Made by a program: the position numbers and the translations under genes
Notes under the pieces: generated by a model
Database searches by the model: none
What the model was told of the DNA's origin: nothing
Seen by the model: the letters and a program-made list of their open reading frames with translations, nothing else
Shown: positions 1-5,137 of the stretch, one piece after another
Position numbering within the stretch: position 1 is the stretch's first letter
Layout: every line of letters begins with the position of its first letter
Source: an uncultured Collinsella sp.
Lineage (GTDB): Bacteria; Actinomycetota; Coriobacteriia; Coriobacteriales; Coriobacteriaceae
Direction of reading: 5' to 3'
Length of the DNA: 9,302 bases
Assembly: GCA_900759045.1 (NCBI GenBank)
Contig: CAAETU010000016.1
Location: 1-9,302, forward strand

Positions 1-93
1 CGGGCGCCCGGTCGGCGGCCCGTTCTGGGCGCGCCTCAATCGTAGCCCGAGACGGTCCCGGGCTGACAATTTCGACTGTAATGGACGTTCTTA
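1..93. other. G+C-rich window edge, possible 3' tail of an unidentified gene
   Basis: About 50 of the first 64 bases are G or C, and composition then drops sharply into A+T-richer DNA. Two plus-strand frames stay open from the edge to stops at 92-94 and 96-98, so this could be the last 30 or so codons of a gene starting outside, but neither short translation is recognisable. The DNA also has a 10-bp palindrome at 1-10 and a possible hairpin (AGCCCG at 44-49 with CGGGCT at 59-64) without a T-run. No product is assigned. Confidence 0.2.
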
Positions 94-108
94 AATGACT
101 GGTTGTTT
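86..108 (+). repeat. Dispersed repeat, copy 1 (CGTTCTT-AAATGACTGGTTG type)
   Basis: This stretch resembles 468-495 and 1181-1207. All three share a CTT run, then AATG(A/G)CT(A/G)GT(T/C)GTT. This copy lacks two T residues present at 1181-1207 and ends TTTGAG rather than TAAAG. It is followed by a short imperfect direct repeat (TGGTTGTTTGAG at 100-111 and TGGCTGTTTGAG at 127-138). It probably belongs to an intergenic repeat family; its function is unknown. Confidence 0.4.
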
Positions 109-167
109 GAGACGGCCTTTGGATTATGGCTGTTTGAGGCCATCTGACATCTCTGGAAAGGGCTCCT

Positions 168-415
168 TAGAGGACCGTGTTCAAAAAATGGCAAATATGA
201 GTACTGCTACTTGTTTAGTAACAGCGATTTTAATCATTTCAGGGATCATTCAACGCCCCAAGCGCCCGCAGACGGCGTTATTCCTCCCCATATGTTCAAT
301 AAAAGAGACGCCTAATGGTATTAAATCTCATCAGGGACCTCATTTTTGAACAAAATGAATGCAACCATAATGGCAACAGTACTCATATTTGCCCTTTTTT
401 GCACACAGCCCTCCA
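168..415 (-). repeat. 248-bp inverted-repeat element, MITE-like or structured RNA
   Basis: Arms 168-210 and 373-415 are inverted copies. The core arms 178-206 and 377-405 match at 27 of 29 positions and include CAGTACTCATATTTGCC. Beyond the core, the differences are transitions that would give G-U pairs if the minus strand were transcribed (415 to 168), so the stem extends to about 43 positions. The 162-bp interior holds a small hairpin (CATTTT at 341-346 with AAAATG at 352-357) and an imperfect direct repeat (227-250 and 320-344). No plausible reading frame fills it. No target-site duplication is apparent. It could be a non-autonomous mobile element, a long-stem noncoding RNA, or both. Confidence 0.6.
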
Positions 416-467
416 GAATAGTCGTTAGGGACGACTCAAAATGGCAATTCCGGCACTTAGACGCTCT

Positions 468-495
468 CTTCTTGAATGACTAGTTGTTAAAGAAC
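468..495 (+). repeat. Dispersed repeat, copy 2 (AATGACTAGTTGTTAAAG type)
   Basis: It shares AATG(A/G)CTAGT(T/C)GTTAAAG with the copy at 1181-1207 and, less closely, with 86-108. A companion motif TAGTCGTTAGGGACG lies upstream at 419-433. At 1168-1207 the two motifs are directly adjacent, whereas here 34 bp separate them, so this may be an interrupted or decayed version. Confidence 0.45.
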
Positions 496-510
496 ACTCA
501 GCGACTACTC

Positions 511-539
511 CAATTCGCGACACACTGTGTCGCGAATTG
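511..539. repeat. Perfect 14-bp-arm palindrome with 1-nt centre
   Basis: CAATTCGCGACACA (511-524) and TGTGTCGCGAATTG (526-539) are exact reverse complements around a single C. The almost absent loop suits a dimeric protein-binding site or cruciform better than a conventional RNA terminator, and no T-run follows. It lies about 270 bp upstream of the RHH gene and is not close to any called promoter. A repeat end is an alternative reading. Confidence 0.6.
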
Positions 540-717
540 AGCTGTTCTCACCACCGAAGACCGGTGAAAGCTCCTGGCCAGAATCTCGATAGTTTGTTAA
601 AGTGCCCCCTCTGCAGGTTCAATGAGCGCTCATGTTCCAGACTGGAAAGCGAAGAAATATCGAAGCCATCGATGCTCATTTCCTATCGAAAAAACTAGTC
701 AATACACGCTAATTAGT

Positions 718-761
718 TTGATAAACTGCTTGTATTTTTGTCTACAAAACTGTATACAAAA
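718..761 (+). promoter_or_regulatory. Candidate promoter with tandem operator boxes for the RHH gene
   Basis: Two nearly identical 11-bp boxes, TGTCTACAAAA (739-749) and TGTATACAAAA (751-761), repeat with a 12-bp period; the second contains the perfect palindrome TGTATACA. Candidate promoter hexamers overlap them: TTGTAT (730-735), 17 bp, TATACA (753-758); or TTGATA (718-723), 17 bp, TCTACA (741-746). A third palindrome, GACATTATGTC (785-795), lies between this site and the ribosome binding site. RHH proteins typically bind tandem boxes about one helical turn apart and repress their own promoter, so autoregulation is a reasonable inference. Confidence 0.5.
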
Positions 762-812
762 AGAGATTCCGAGAACCAGCGCTCGACATTATGTCAATCG
801 ATAGGAGGCGCT

Positions 813-1079
813 ATGGACGCTAAGCAGCTCGAAAAGATGATGGGATTTGCCCCCGGAGAGTTGGAGAAAGCCGCGGAGGCATACGAAAAAGATGAGTGGC
901 CGAAGGGTCGCACCATCAAGCTGGGAAGACCGCCGATCTCTGATGAGCCAAGCGTTGTTTTATCGGCACGTGTGGGTGAGTCGGTTCTTGATGCGTTTGA
1001 TGCAAAAGCAAAGCGCCATGGGCAGACACGCACAGAGCGACTCAGGGAGCTCATCACGATCGATGCAATGATTGCCTAG
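813..1079 (+). CDS. Ribbon-helix-helix DNA-binding protein, orphan antitoxin-like
   Basis: This 88-residue protein starts at ATG 813, four bases after a strong AGGAGG (803-808); the frame is open further upstream to 738 but that start lies inside the operator region. Residues 1-35 are polar and probably helical. A GRPP motif follows at 38-41. Residues 47-82 fit a ribbon-helix-helix fold: a beta strand (SVVLSARV), helix A (GESVLDAFDAKAKRH), a turn at GQ and helix B (TRTERLRELI). CopG/Arc-type proteins of this size are usually antitoxins or small repressors that dimerise through the strand. No toxin gene is visible on either side: upstream is non-coding and downstream is a hairpin and then convergent dus. 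It is therefore an orphan antitoxin or a stand-alone regulator, probably autoregulated through the TGTnTACAAAA boxes. The fold is fairly sure; the target and role are inferred. Confidence 0.8.
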   Translation: MDAKQLEKMMGFAPGELEKAAEAYEKDEWPKGRTIKLGRPPISDEPSVVLSARVGESVLDAFDAKAKRHGQTRTERLRELITIDAMIA

Positions 1080-1099
1080 TTATCCACCGAGCCCAAAGA

Positions 1100-1154
1100 C
1101 GTACGCCAGCATCCAAAGTCGACATTTTTCAACATCTTTGGATGCTGGCGTACG
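1100..1154. terminator. Strong 19-bp hairpin between convergent genes, probable terminator
   Basis: CGTACGCCAGCATCCAAAG (1100-1118) and CTTTGGATGCTGGCGTACG (1136-1154) are exact reverse complements around a 17-nt loop. It begins 20 bp after the RHH stop and is followed on the plus strand by GTATTTTGC, a weak T-run; on the minus strand it is followed by TCTTTGGG. A bidirectional terminator for the RHH gene and dus is the simplest reading. The stem is longer than usual for an intrinsic terminator, and its loop carries TCGACATTTTT, also present in the 5138-5303 palindrome, so it may be a repeat-family member. Confidence 0.55.
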
Positions 1155-1167
1155 GTATTTTGCAACA

Positions 1168-1232
1168 TAGTCATTCGGGACGTTCTTTTAAATGGCTAGT
1201 CGTTAAAGTGCGTCCCCAACGACTAACTAGCC
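1168..1232. repeat. Palindromic dispersed repeat (copy 3) overlapping the 3' end of dus
   Basis: TAGTCATTCGGGAC (1168-1181) and GTCCCCAACGACTA (1212-1225) are inverted copies matching at 12 of 14 positions. The 30 bp between them hold the AATGGCTAGTCGTTAAAG motif shared with 468-495. A second pairing is possible between GGCTAGTCGTT (1194-1204) and 1218-1232. The element covers the dus stop codon and last Gly codon, so the repeat abuts or has invaded the gene end. It lacks a T-run on either strand and does not look like a standard intrinsic terminator, though it could protect the mRNA 3' end. Confidence 0.5.
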
Positions 1233-2186
1233 GTGGAAGCGGGCTATGGGCGCAAGTGGCTGTTCGCGAAAGACGCGCTCGACGGCGGCGCGGTATTCGT
1301 CGACCTTTTTGGTCTTACGCACGAGCTTGTGAACGGTAGCGGGGTCGGCGAAGGCGCATTTGGCATAGAACCACCACTCCTTCATGCGAAAGACCGCATT
1401 GCCGCCAATCTCTTCTGCATAGGCCGCAAACAGCGTGTCGTGGAAGCGCTGCAGCTCAGCAGCCGTTGCAGCAGGGCCACCCTTGACCATGCGAGCGAGC
1501 GCGGGATTCGCAAGCAAGCCACGCCCCAGCATTACATGGCGCGTTCCGGGATAGGCCTCCACCAGCGCGTCCATATCCTCAAGATCGAAAATGTCGCCGT
1601 TATAGGCCACGGGGAACGGCGCGCGTTCCAGCGTCTCGCCGTAAAACTCCTTGCGCGGCGATCCCGTATAGCGGTCCTTTTGCACGCGCGGGTGCACGAT
1701 CAGCTCTGCCAACGGCATGCGGCAATACAGATCGAGCACACGCTCGTATTCGTCGTCGCTCTCAAGCCCCAGCCTGGTCTTGACCGATACCGGCAACGGT
1801 GACCGCTCGCACACATCGCTCAAGAACACCTCGAGCTCGTCGAGGTTGCGCAGAAAGCCCGAGCCCTTGCCCTTGGCGACAACCGTACCCGAGGGGCAGC
1901 CAAGGTTGAGATTGACCTCGCGGTAGCCCATGTCGGCGAGCACCTGTGCCGCCCACACAAACTCGTCCGCATTCTTGGACATCAGCTGAGGCACTACGTT
2001 GAGCCCCTGGTTATTGGCAGGATCGATCTCCTTAAACGCCTTGCCGCCAAAGCGGTTTCCCACCCGCGGCGGCGGCAAAAACGGCGTGTAATAACAATCG
2101 AGCGCACCGAAGCACTCCGCATGCACGCGACGGAACACATGCCCGGTAATCCCCTCCATAGGGGCCAACGATAGAATCATCAACAT
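1227..2186 (-). CDS. dus: tRNA-dihydrouridine synthase (Dus family)
   Basis: This 319-residue cytoplasmic flavoenzyme reduces specific uridines in tRNA to dihydrouridine using FMN and NAD(P)H. It shows the Dus TIM-barrel hallmarks: the N-terminal LAPMEG (7-12), the substrate loop NLGCPSG with catalytic Cys97, KTRLG with Lys136, VHPR with His165, NGD at 196-198 and the phosphate-binding GRG at 221-223. A helical tRNA-binding C-terminal domain follows. Length and motif order are those of a complete member; which subfamily and which tRNA position cannot be told from sequence alone. ATG 2186 and ATG 2180 are both possible starts; a weak GAGAG (2191-2195) is better spaced for 2180. It lies 39 bp downstream of lysR on the same strand, with a GTGACAAG-type palindrome between. 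The stop codon sits inside a dispersed repeat at 1168-1232. Confidence 0.93.
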   Translation of the reverse strand: MLMILSLAPMEGITGHVFRRVHAECFGALDCYYTPFLPPPRVGNRFGGKAFKEIDPANNQGLNVVPQLMSKNADEFVWAAQVLADMGYREVNLNLGCPSGTVVAKGKGSGFLRNLDELEVFLSDVCERSPLPVSVKTRLGLESDDEYERVLDLYCRMPLAELIVHPRVQKDRYTGSPRKEFYGETLERAPFPVAYNGDIFDLEDMDALVEAYPGTRHVMLGRGLLANPALARMVKGGPAATAAELQRFHDTLFAAYAEEIGGNAVFRMKEWWFYAKCAFADPATVHKLVRKTKKVDEYRAAVERVFREQPLAPIARFHG

Positions 2187-2197
2187 CTACTCTCAGA

Positions 2198-2229
2198 TCA
2201 ATGCGGTAAAGGGACTGCCCCCTTGTCAC
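2198..2229 (-). repeat. GTGACAA palindromic repeat at the lysR stop codon
   Basis: Read on the minus strand this begins GTGACAAGGGGGCAGTCCCT and continues to CATTGA. It aligns with the stretch 5358-5327 downstream of the ABC transporter at roughly 24 of 32 positions. The TGA stop of lysR is formed by the second to fourth bases of the repeat. The palindrome is imperfect and no T-run follows, so a terminator role between lysR and dus is possible but not clear. It looks like a small dispersed element attached to gene 3' ends. Confidence 0.45.
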
Positions 2230-3107
2230 ATCCTATTCAAACGGTTCAGAAACTCTTCGCAGGCGCGGGAACGCAGGCGATATTTTTTCCATACCAGATA
2301 CGACGCAATGGTAAGCGGCGGCTCAAATGGGACAAAACGCAAATCGCTGCCTTCATCTATCTGCAGCAAGTTTCCAATGCTAACCGCACACGCAGCGCCC
2401 GAACGCACCAGATGTGACGCGTTACCGATCAGGTCGAAATGTCCCACGATATTGAGTTCATCGACGCTAAGAACGCCACTCGACCACGCTTCTAAATCCA
2501 GCGCTCGATTCGAGGTGCGCGAACTCACCAGCAGCGGCATATTCGCCACGTCCGCAGGCGTCAGCACGTCCCGGCCGCCCCATGGACCGCTCGCGGCAAC
2601 AACGGCACCGGCTCGATCCGCCTCGGGCATACGAATCCATTCGTATTTCTCGACGTTAACGGGCTCCAGCAACAACGCAAAGTCGAGCAGGCCTCGCTCC
2701 AAACGCTCCTCCACCGCATCGGCGTTACCGGTATAGAGCTCAATCGTCACTCCGGGATAATTCCGATGCAGCTCTGTAAAGGCATCGAGCACTAGCCGCA
2801 TCGATTTGGTTTCGCCGGCGCCGATGCGAATAACGCCCGCAATACCGAGCTCCCGATCAGCCAACTCCAGCTCGGTCTGCTCCACCAGCAAGACGATCTC
2901 CTCGGCGCGCTGGCGCAGGCGCATGCCATCGCTCGTAAGCACACACGATCGATTCGTGCGCTCGAACAGCTCCACGCCCAGCTCGCGCTCAAGATCGGCA
3001 ATCTGACGTGACAGCGTAGGCTGCGTTACGTGCAGCACATTTGCCGCCTCGGACATATTTTCCTCACGCGCCACTGCCAAAAAGTAACGCAAAGTCCGTA
3101 GCTCCAT
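2226..3107 (-). CDS. LysR-type transcriptional regulator
   Basis: This 293-residue protein has the classic LysR layout. Residues 1-60 form the winged helix-turn-helix, starting MELRTLRYFLAVAREENMS and continuing through AANVLHVTQPTLSRQIADLE and LGVELFERT. A linker helix follows at about 60-90, and residues 92-290 form the two-lobed effector-binding domain with IRIGAGE at its start. LysR proteins bind as tetramers to the divergent promoter region and switch on a neighbouring gene when the effector binds; the effector is unknown. The ATG at 3105-3107 has GAGG four bases upstream. It diverges from the aldo/keto reductase cluster across 137 bp, the usual arrangement for a regulator and its target. 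Its stop codon lies within a GTGACAA repeat, and dus follows 39 bp later on the same strand, so some read-through into dus is possible. Confidence 0.95.
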   Translation of the reverse strand: MELRTLRYFLAVAREENMSEAANVLHVTQPTLSRQIADLERELGVELFERTNRSCVLTSDGMRLRQRAEEIVLLVEQTELELADRELGIAGVIRIGAGETKSMRLVLDAFTELHRNYPGVTIELYTGNADAVEERLERGLLDFALLLEPVNVEKYEWIRMPEADRAGAVVAASGPWGGRDVLTPADVANMPLLVSSRTSNRALDLEAWSSGVLSVDELNIVGHFDLIGNASHLVRSGAACAVSIGNLLQIDEGSDLRFVPFEPPLTIASYLVWKKYRLRSRACEEFLNRLNRM

Positions 3108-3244
3108 TGCACCTCAACTCAACCAAGCAATTCCGCTTGCCAGCCATTCGATATTCGTATACCCAGTAAGTCGATATAAGCAATATACATCATCAGCATA
3201 TCAACGTACGCTGTAGTCATCCCCTCAAGAACAAGGAGAACGGC
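3108..3244. promoter_or_regulatory. Divergent promoter region between lysR and the aldo/keto reductase
   Basis: The 137-bp gap is A+T-rich in its middle and should hold both promoters and the LysR site. For lysR (minus strand), TTGCTT (3178-3183), 16 bp, TATACG (3156-3161) is a weak candidate. For the reductase (plus strand), candidates are TTGCCA (3137-3142) with TATACC (3158-3163) at a short 15-bp spacing, or a lone -10-like TATAAG (3175-3180), consistent with activator dependence. The hexamer CGATAT recurs at 3149-3154 and 3172-3177. No single T-N11-A box stands out. AAGGAG (3233-3238) precedes the reductase start by six bases. Confidence 0.45.
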
Positions 3245-4264
3245 ATGCAGTACACAACCCTTGGCCATTCCGGCATCAAAGTCTCTAAACTCTGCCTGGG
3301 AGGCATGAGCTTTGGCGAACCCAGCCCCGACTTTCATCAATGGACCATCGGGCCCGACGACACACGCGCCGTCATCAAACGCGCACTCGACACCGGAATC
3401 AACTTTATCGATACCGCGAACTGCTACAGCTTTGGCACGAGCGAAGAGTACATAGGCGCCGCCCTGCGCAATCTGGGCATCGCTCGCGAGAGCGTCGTGC
3501 TGGCCAGCAAGGTTCACTTCAACGAAGGCGGCCTTTCCGCCGACGCCATCAAACGCGAGATCGAAGGCTCGCTCAAGCGCTTGGGCACCGACTACCTAGA
3601 CCTCTACATCATCCACCGCTTCGATTACGACGTTCCCATGGAAGAGACCATGGAAGCGCTCAACGACCTGGTGCGCGAGGGCAAGGTTCGCGCGCTCGGC
3701 GCCAGCGCCATGTATGCCTACCAGCTGCACAACCTGCAGATCGTCGCACGCGACCACGGATGGATGCCCTTTACGAGCATGCAGTGCCACTACAACCTGC
3801 TGTACCGAGAGGACGAGCGGGAGATGATTCCGGTGTGCCGCCAGTTTGACATGGCCCTTACGCCATACAGCCCCATGGCGTCGGGACACCTCTGCCGCCC
3901 CACGTGGGAAAGCTCGAGCACACGTGGCACCACCGACACGACCATGGCCAACAAGTATGACCATGACCGCGCCATCGACATGCCCATCGTTGAGCGCGTG
4001 GCCAAAGTTGCCGCCGATCATGACGTGCCGATGCCGCAGATTGCGCTGGCGTGGCACTGGGCGCGTGGGGTCGAGGCACCCATCGTGGGCTGCTCCAAGC
4101 CCGAGCGCGTCGATGACGCCGTGGCAGCGCTCGACATAACGCTCTCCCCCGCCGAGATCGACTTCCTCGAAGCGCTCTATCAACCGCACGCGCTCGTTGG
4201 ACCCAAGGCCCGCCCCGGCGAAAAGCCACTTGCCGGCACTACCAAAGTCAAAACCGCAAAGTGA
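3245..4264 (+). CDS. yajO: Aldo/keto reductase, YajO-like
   Basis: This 339-residue protein is an NAD(P)H-dependent (alpha/beta)8-barrel oxidoreductase of the aldo/keto reductase superfamily. The catalytic tetrad is visible: Asp56 and Tyr61 in INFIDTANCYSFG, Lys89 in LASKV and His124 in YIIHRFDYD. Family stretches LCLGGMSFGEP (17-27), KRLGTDYLDLY, HYNLLYREDEREM and a C-terminal PIVGCS cofactor loop resemble, from memory, E. coli YajO closely, though the Collinsella-type tail beyond residue 320 is longer (PGEKPLAGTTKVKTAK). YajO has been linked to thiamine-pathway side reactions, but the substrate here cannot be deduced. It heads a plus-strand cluster: a small gene begins 4 bp after its stop and a flavodoxin follows. 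The divergent LysR is its likely regulator. The ATG at 3245 has a well-placed AAGGAG. Confidence 0.93.
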   Translation: MQYTTLGHSGIKVSKLCLGGMSFGEPSPDFHQWTIGPDDTRAVIKRALDTGINFIDTANCYSFGTSEEYIGAALRNLGIARESVVLASKVHFNEGGLSADAIKREIEGSLKRLGTDYLDLYIIHRFDYDVPMEETMEALNDLVREGKVRALGASAMYAYQLHNLQIVARDHGWMPFTSMQCHYNLLYREDEREMIPVCRQFDMALTPYSPMASGHLCRPTWESSSTRGTTDTTMANKYDHDRAIDMPIVERVAKVAADHDVPMPQIALAWHWARGVEAPIVGCSKPERVDDAVAALDITLSPAEIDFLEALYQPHALVGPKARPGEKPLAGTTKVKTAK

Positions 4265-4268
4265 CGAC

Positions 4269-4508
4269 ATGGACGACAACATCATCAACGGCCTGCACGA
4301 CGCCGGCTGCAGCAAAGAGCTCATTGAGCTGTACGGCTCGGCCAGCAGCGACTGCGCGCGGATTTGTCTACTAAAACGGTATCGTCGCGAATTGCTCGAC
4401 GATATCCACTCGGGACAACAGAAACTCGAGCGCCTTGACTATCTCATCTACCGGCTACGCAACGCTTCAACCGAATGCAGGACAAACCGCACGGCATCGC
4501 GGTCATGA
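4269..4508 (+). CDS. Small conserved-looking helical protein of unknown function
   Basis: This 79-residue protein starts four bases after the aldo/keto reductase stop, with no strong ribosome binding site beyond AAAG (4258-4261), so translational coupling is likely. It has no signal peptide or membrane segment. Residues 1-25 contain INGLHDAGCSKELIELYGS, and residues 34-66 contain LLKRYRRELLDDIHSGQQKL followed by ERLDYLIYRL; both look amphipathic and helical. I recall short proteins with the same order (DAGCS near the start, a hydrophobic RxxLLDxIHxxQ helix, then LDYLIY) beside LysR and reductase genes in gut Firmicutes, but I know no named domain or function. The C-terminal tail (NASTECRTNRTASRS) is low-complexity and probably disordered. 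Close spacing and a sensible pattern of hydrophobic residues support a real gene. Confidence 0.75.
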   Translation: MDDNIINGLHDAGCSKELIELYGSASSDCARICLLKRYRRELLDDIHSGQQKLERLDYLIYRLRNASTECRTNRTASRS

Positions 4509-4566
4509 GAAAGCGCCAAATGCACCTCAGCATAAGGCCCAAACCACAGCAACGAAAGGAACTCCA

Positions 4567-5040
4567 TTGGTTAAGACACTTGTAGCATATTTCAGCGCAA
4601 CGGGCACCACGAAGAACGTTGCATGTCGCCTGGCTCGTGTAGCGGACAGCGACCTGTTCGCCATTGTACCCGCCAACCCATACACAAGCGCCGACCTCGA
4701 CTGGCGCGACAAACGAAGCCGCAGCACACTCGAGGCAGCCGATCCCTCCTGCCGTCCCGCCATAACCTCCAGGGTCGAGCGCATCGAAGACTACGACACC
4801 ATCTTTTTGGGATTTCCCATCTGGTGGTACGTGGCACCGGCGATTGTCAACACATTCCTCGAGTCTTACGACCTGACAGGCAAAACAATCGTCCTGTTTG
4901 CCACCTCGGGCGGGAGCGGAATGGGCAAGACGGCGTCGATCCTTAGAGCAAGCGCTCCAGGCGCAAAGATCGTTGACGGCGGCGTCCTCAACAACGTAAG
5001 CGACACCGAACTCGAGAAGTTCGCAGCAAGACACCTCTAG
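4567..5040 (+). CDS. Flavodoxin-family protein
   Basis: This 157-residue protein is a flavodoxin-type FMN carrier or small FMN-dependent oxidoreductase. The FMN phosphate loop is SATGTTKN at residues 10-17, directly after the first strand (KTLVAYF). GFPIWWYVAP (about 83-92) is the typical aromatic loop that stacks on the isoalloxazine ring, and FATSGGSGMGK matches the second FMN-contact loop. The length is normal for the family. The chosen start is TTG 4567, six bases after AAAGGA (4555-4560); the upstream in-frame ATG at 4435 would overlap the preceding gene and add a 44-residue non-flavodoxin extension. It lies 58 bp after the small gene and probably belongs to the reductase cluster, where it could pass electrons to or from a partner enzyme. 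No partner is identified here. Confidence 0.92.
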   Translation: MVKTLVAYFSATGTTKNVACRLARVADSDLFAIVPANPYTSADLDWRDKRSRSTLEAADPSCRPAITSRVERIEDYDTIFLGFPIWWYVAPAIVNTFLESYDLTGKTIVLFATSGGSGMGKTASILRASAPGAKIVDGGVLNNVSDTELEKFAARHL

Positions 5041-5137
5041 CGCGGCGCGTCGGAGGCCCAAGTCGACAATCCGCCCAAAACAGAAGCGGTCACCCGGTAC
5101 CAACTACCCCTCCAGCCGTCCCTGCGCAACGAAGGTG
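5041..5137. other. Start of the convergent gap, nothing recognisable
   Basis: These 97 bp after the flavodoxin stop show no reading frame, T-run or convincing hairpin. Termination of the plus-strand cluster is more likely to occur in the large palindrome that follows. Confidence 0.4.

Larger units (their letters stand above)
416..717. other. Gene-free stretch with repeat fragments
   Basis: No convincing gene is seen on either strand. It contains a repeat fragment TAGTCGTTAGGGACG (419-433), a second fragment (468-495), a 29-bp palindrome (511-539), a small hairpin (CACCG at 552-556 with CGGTG at 562-566), a further repeat-like string GTTAAAGTGCCCC (about 594-606) and a perfect 12-bp palindrome ATGAGCGCTCAT (622-633). 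The only open frame, 622-804, has no good ribosome binding site and unremarkable composition, so it is not called. Confidence 0.5.

Noticed and set aside
95..349. 84-codon plus-strand open frame
   Set aside because: It covers most of the inverted-repeat element, lacks a ribosome binding site and its translation looks like no protein family.
168..415. Insertion sequence with transposase
   Set aside because: The interior encodes no transposase fragment and no target duplication flanks the arms, so at most it is non-autonomous.
622..804. 60-codon plus-strand open frame
   Set aside because: It starts in a 12-bp palindrome, runs through the operator boxes of the RHH gene and has no ribosome binding site.
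738..812. Upstream start extending the RHH protein by 25 residues
   Set aside because: The extension would read through the operator and the AGGAGG site; ATG 813 is ideally spaced.
416..812. Toxin gene paired with the RHH protein
   Set aside because: Neither strand has a frame with a plausible start and toxin-like sequence here or in 1080-1226.
1..812. tRNA or rRNA gene
   Set aside because: No cloverleaf, T-loop motif or recognisable rRNA segment was seen in the gene-free part.
100..1232. CRISPR array
   Set aside because: The repeats are few, irregularly spaced and imperfect, and no cas gene is present.
3119..3517. 132-codon minus-strand open frame
   Set aside because: It overlaps the divergent promoter and the start of the reductase and shows no family features.
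3596..4324. 242-codon minus-strand open frame
   Set aside because: It is antisense to the aldo/keto reductase with its complete catalytic tetrad; composition is typical of a shadow frame.
4435..4566. N-terminal extension of the flavodoxin from ATG 4435
   Set aside because: It overlaps the preceding gene in another frame, and the flavodoxin fold begins right after TTG 4567, which has a good ribosome binding site.
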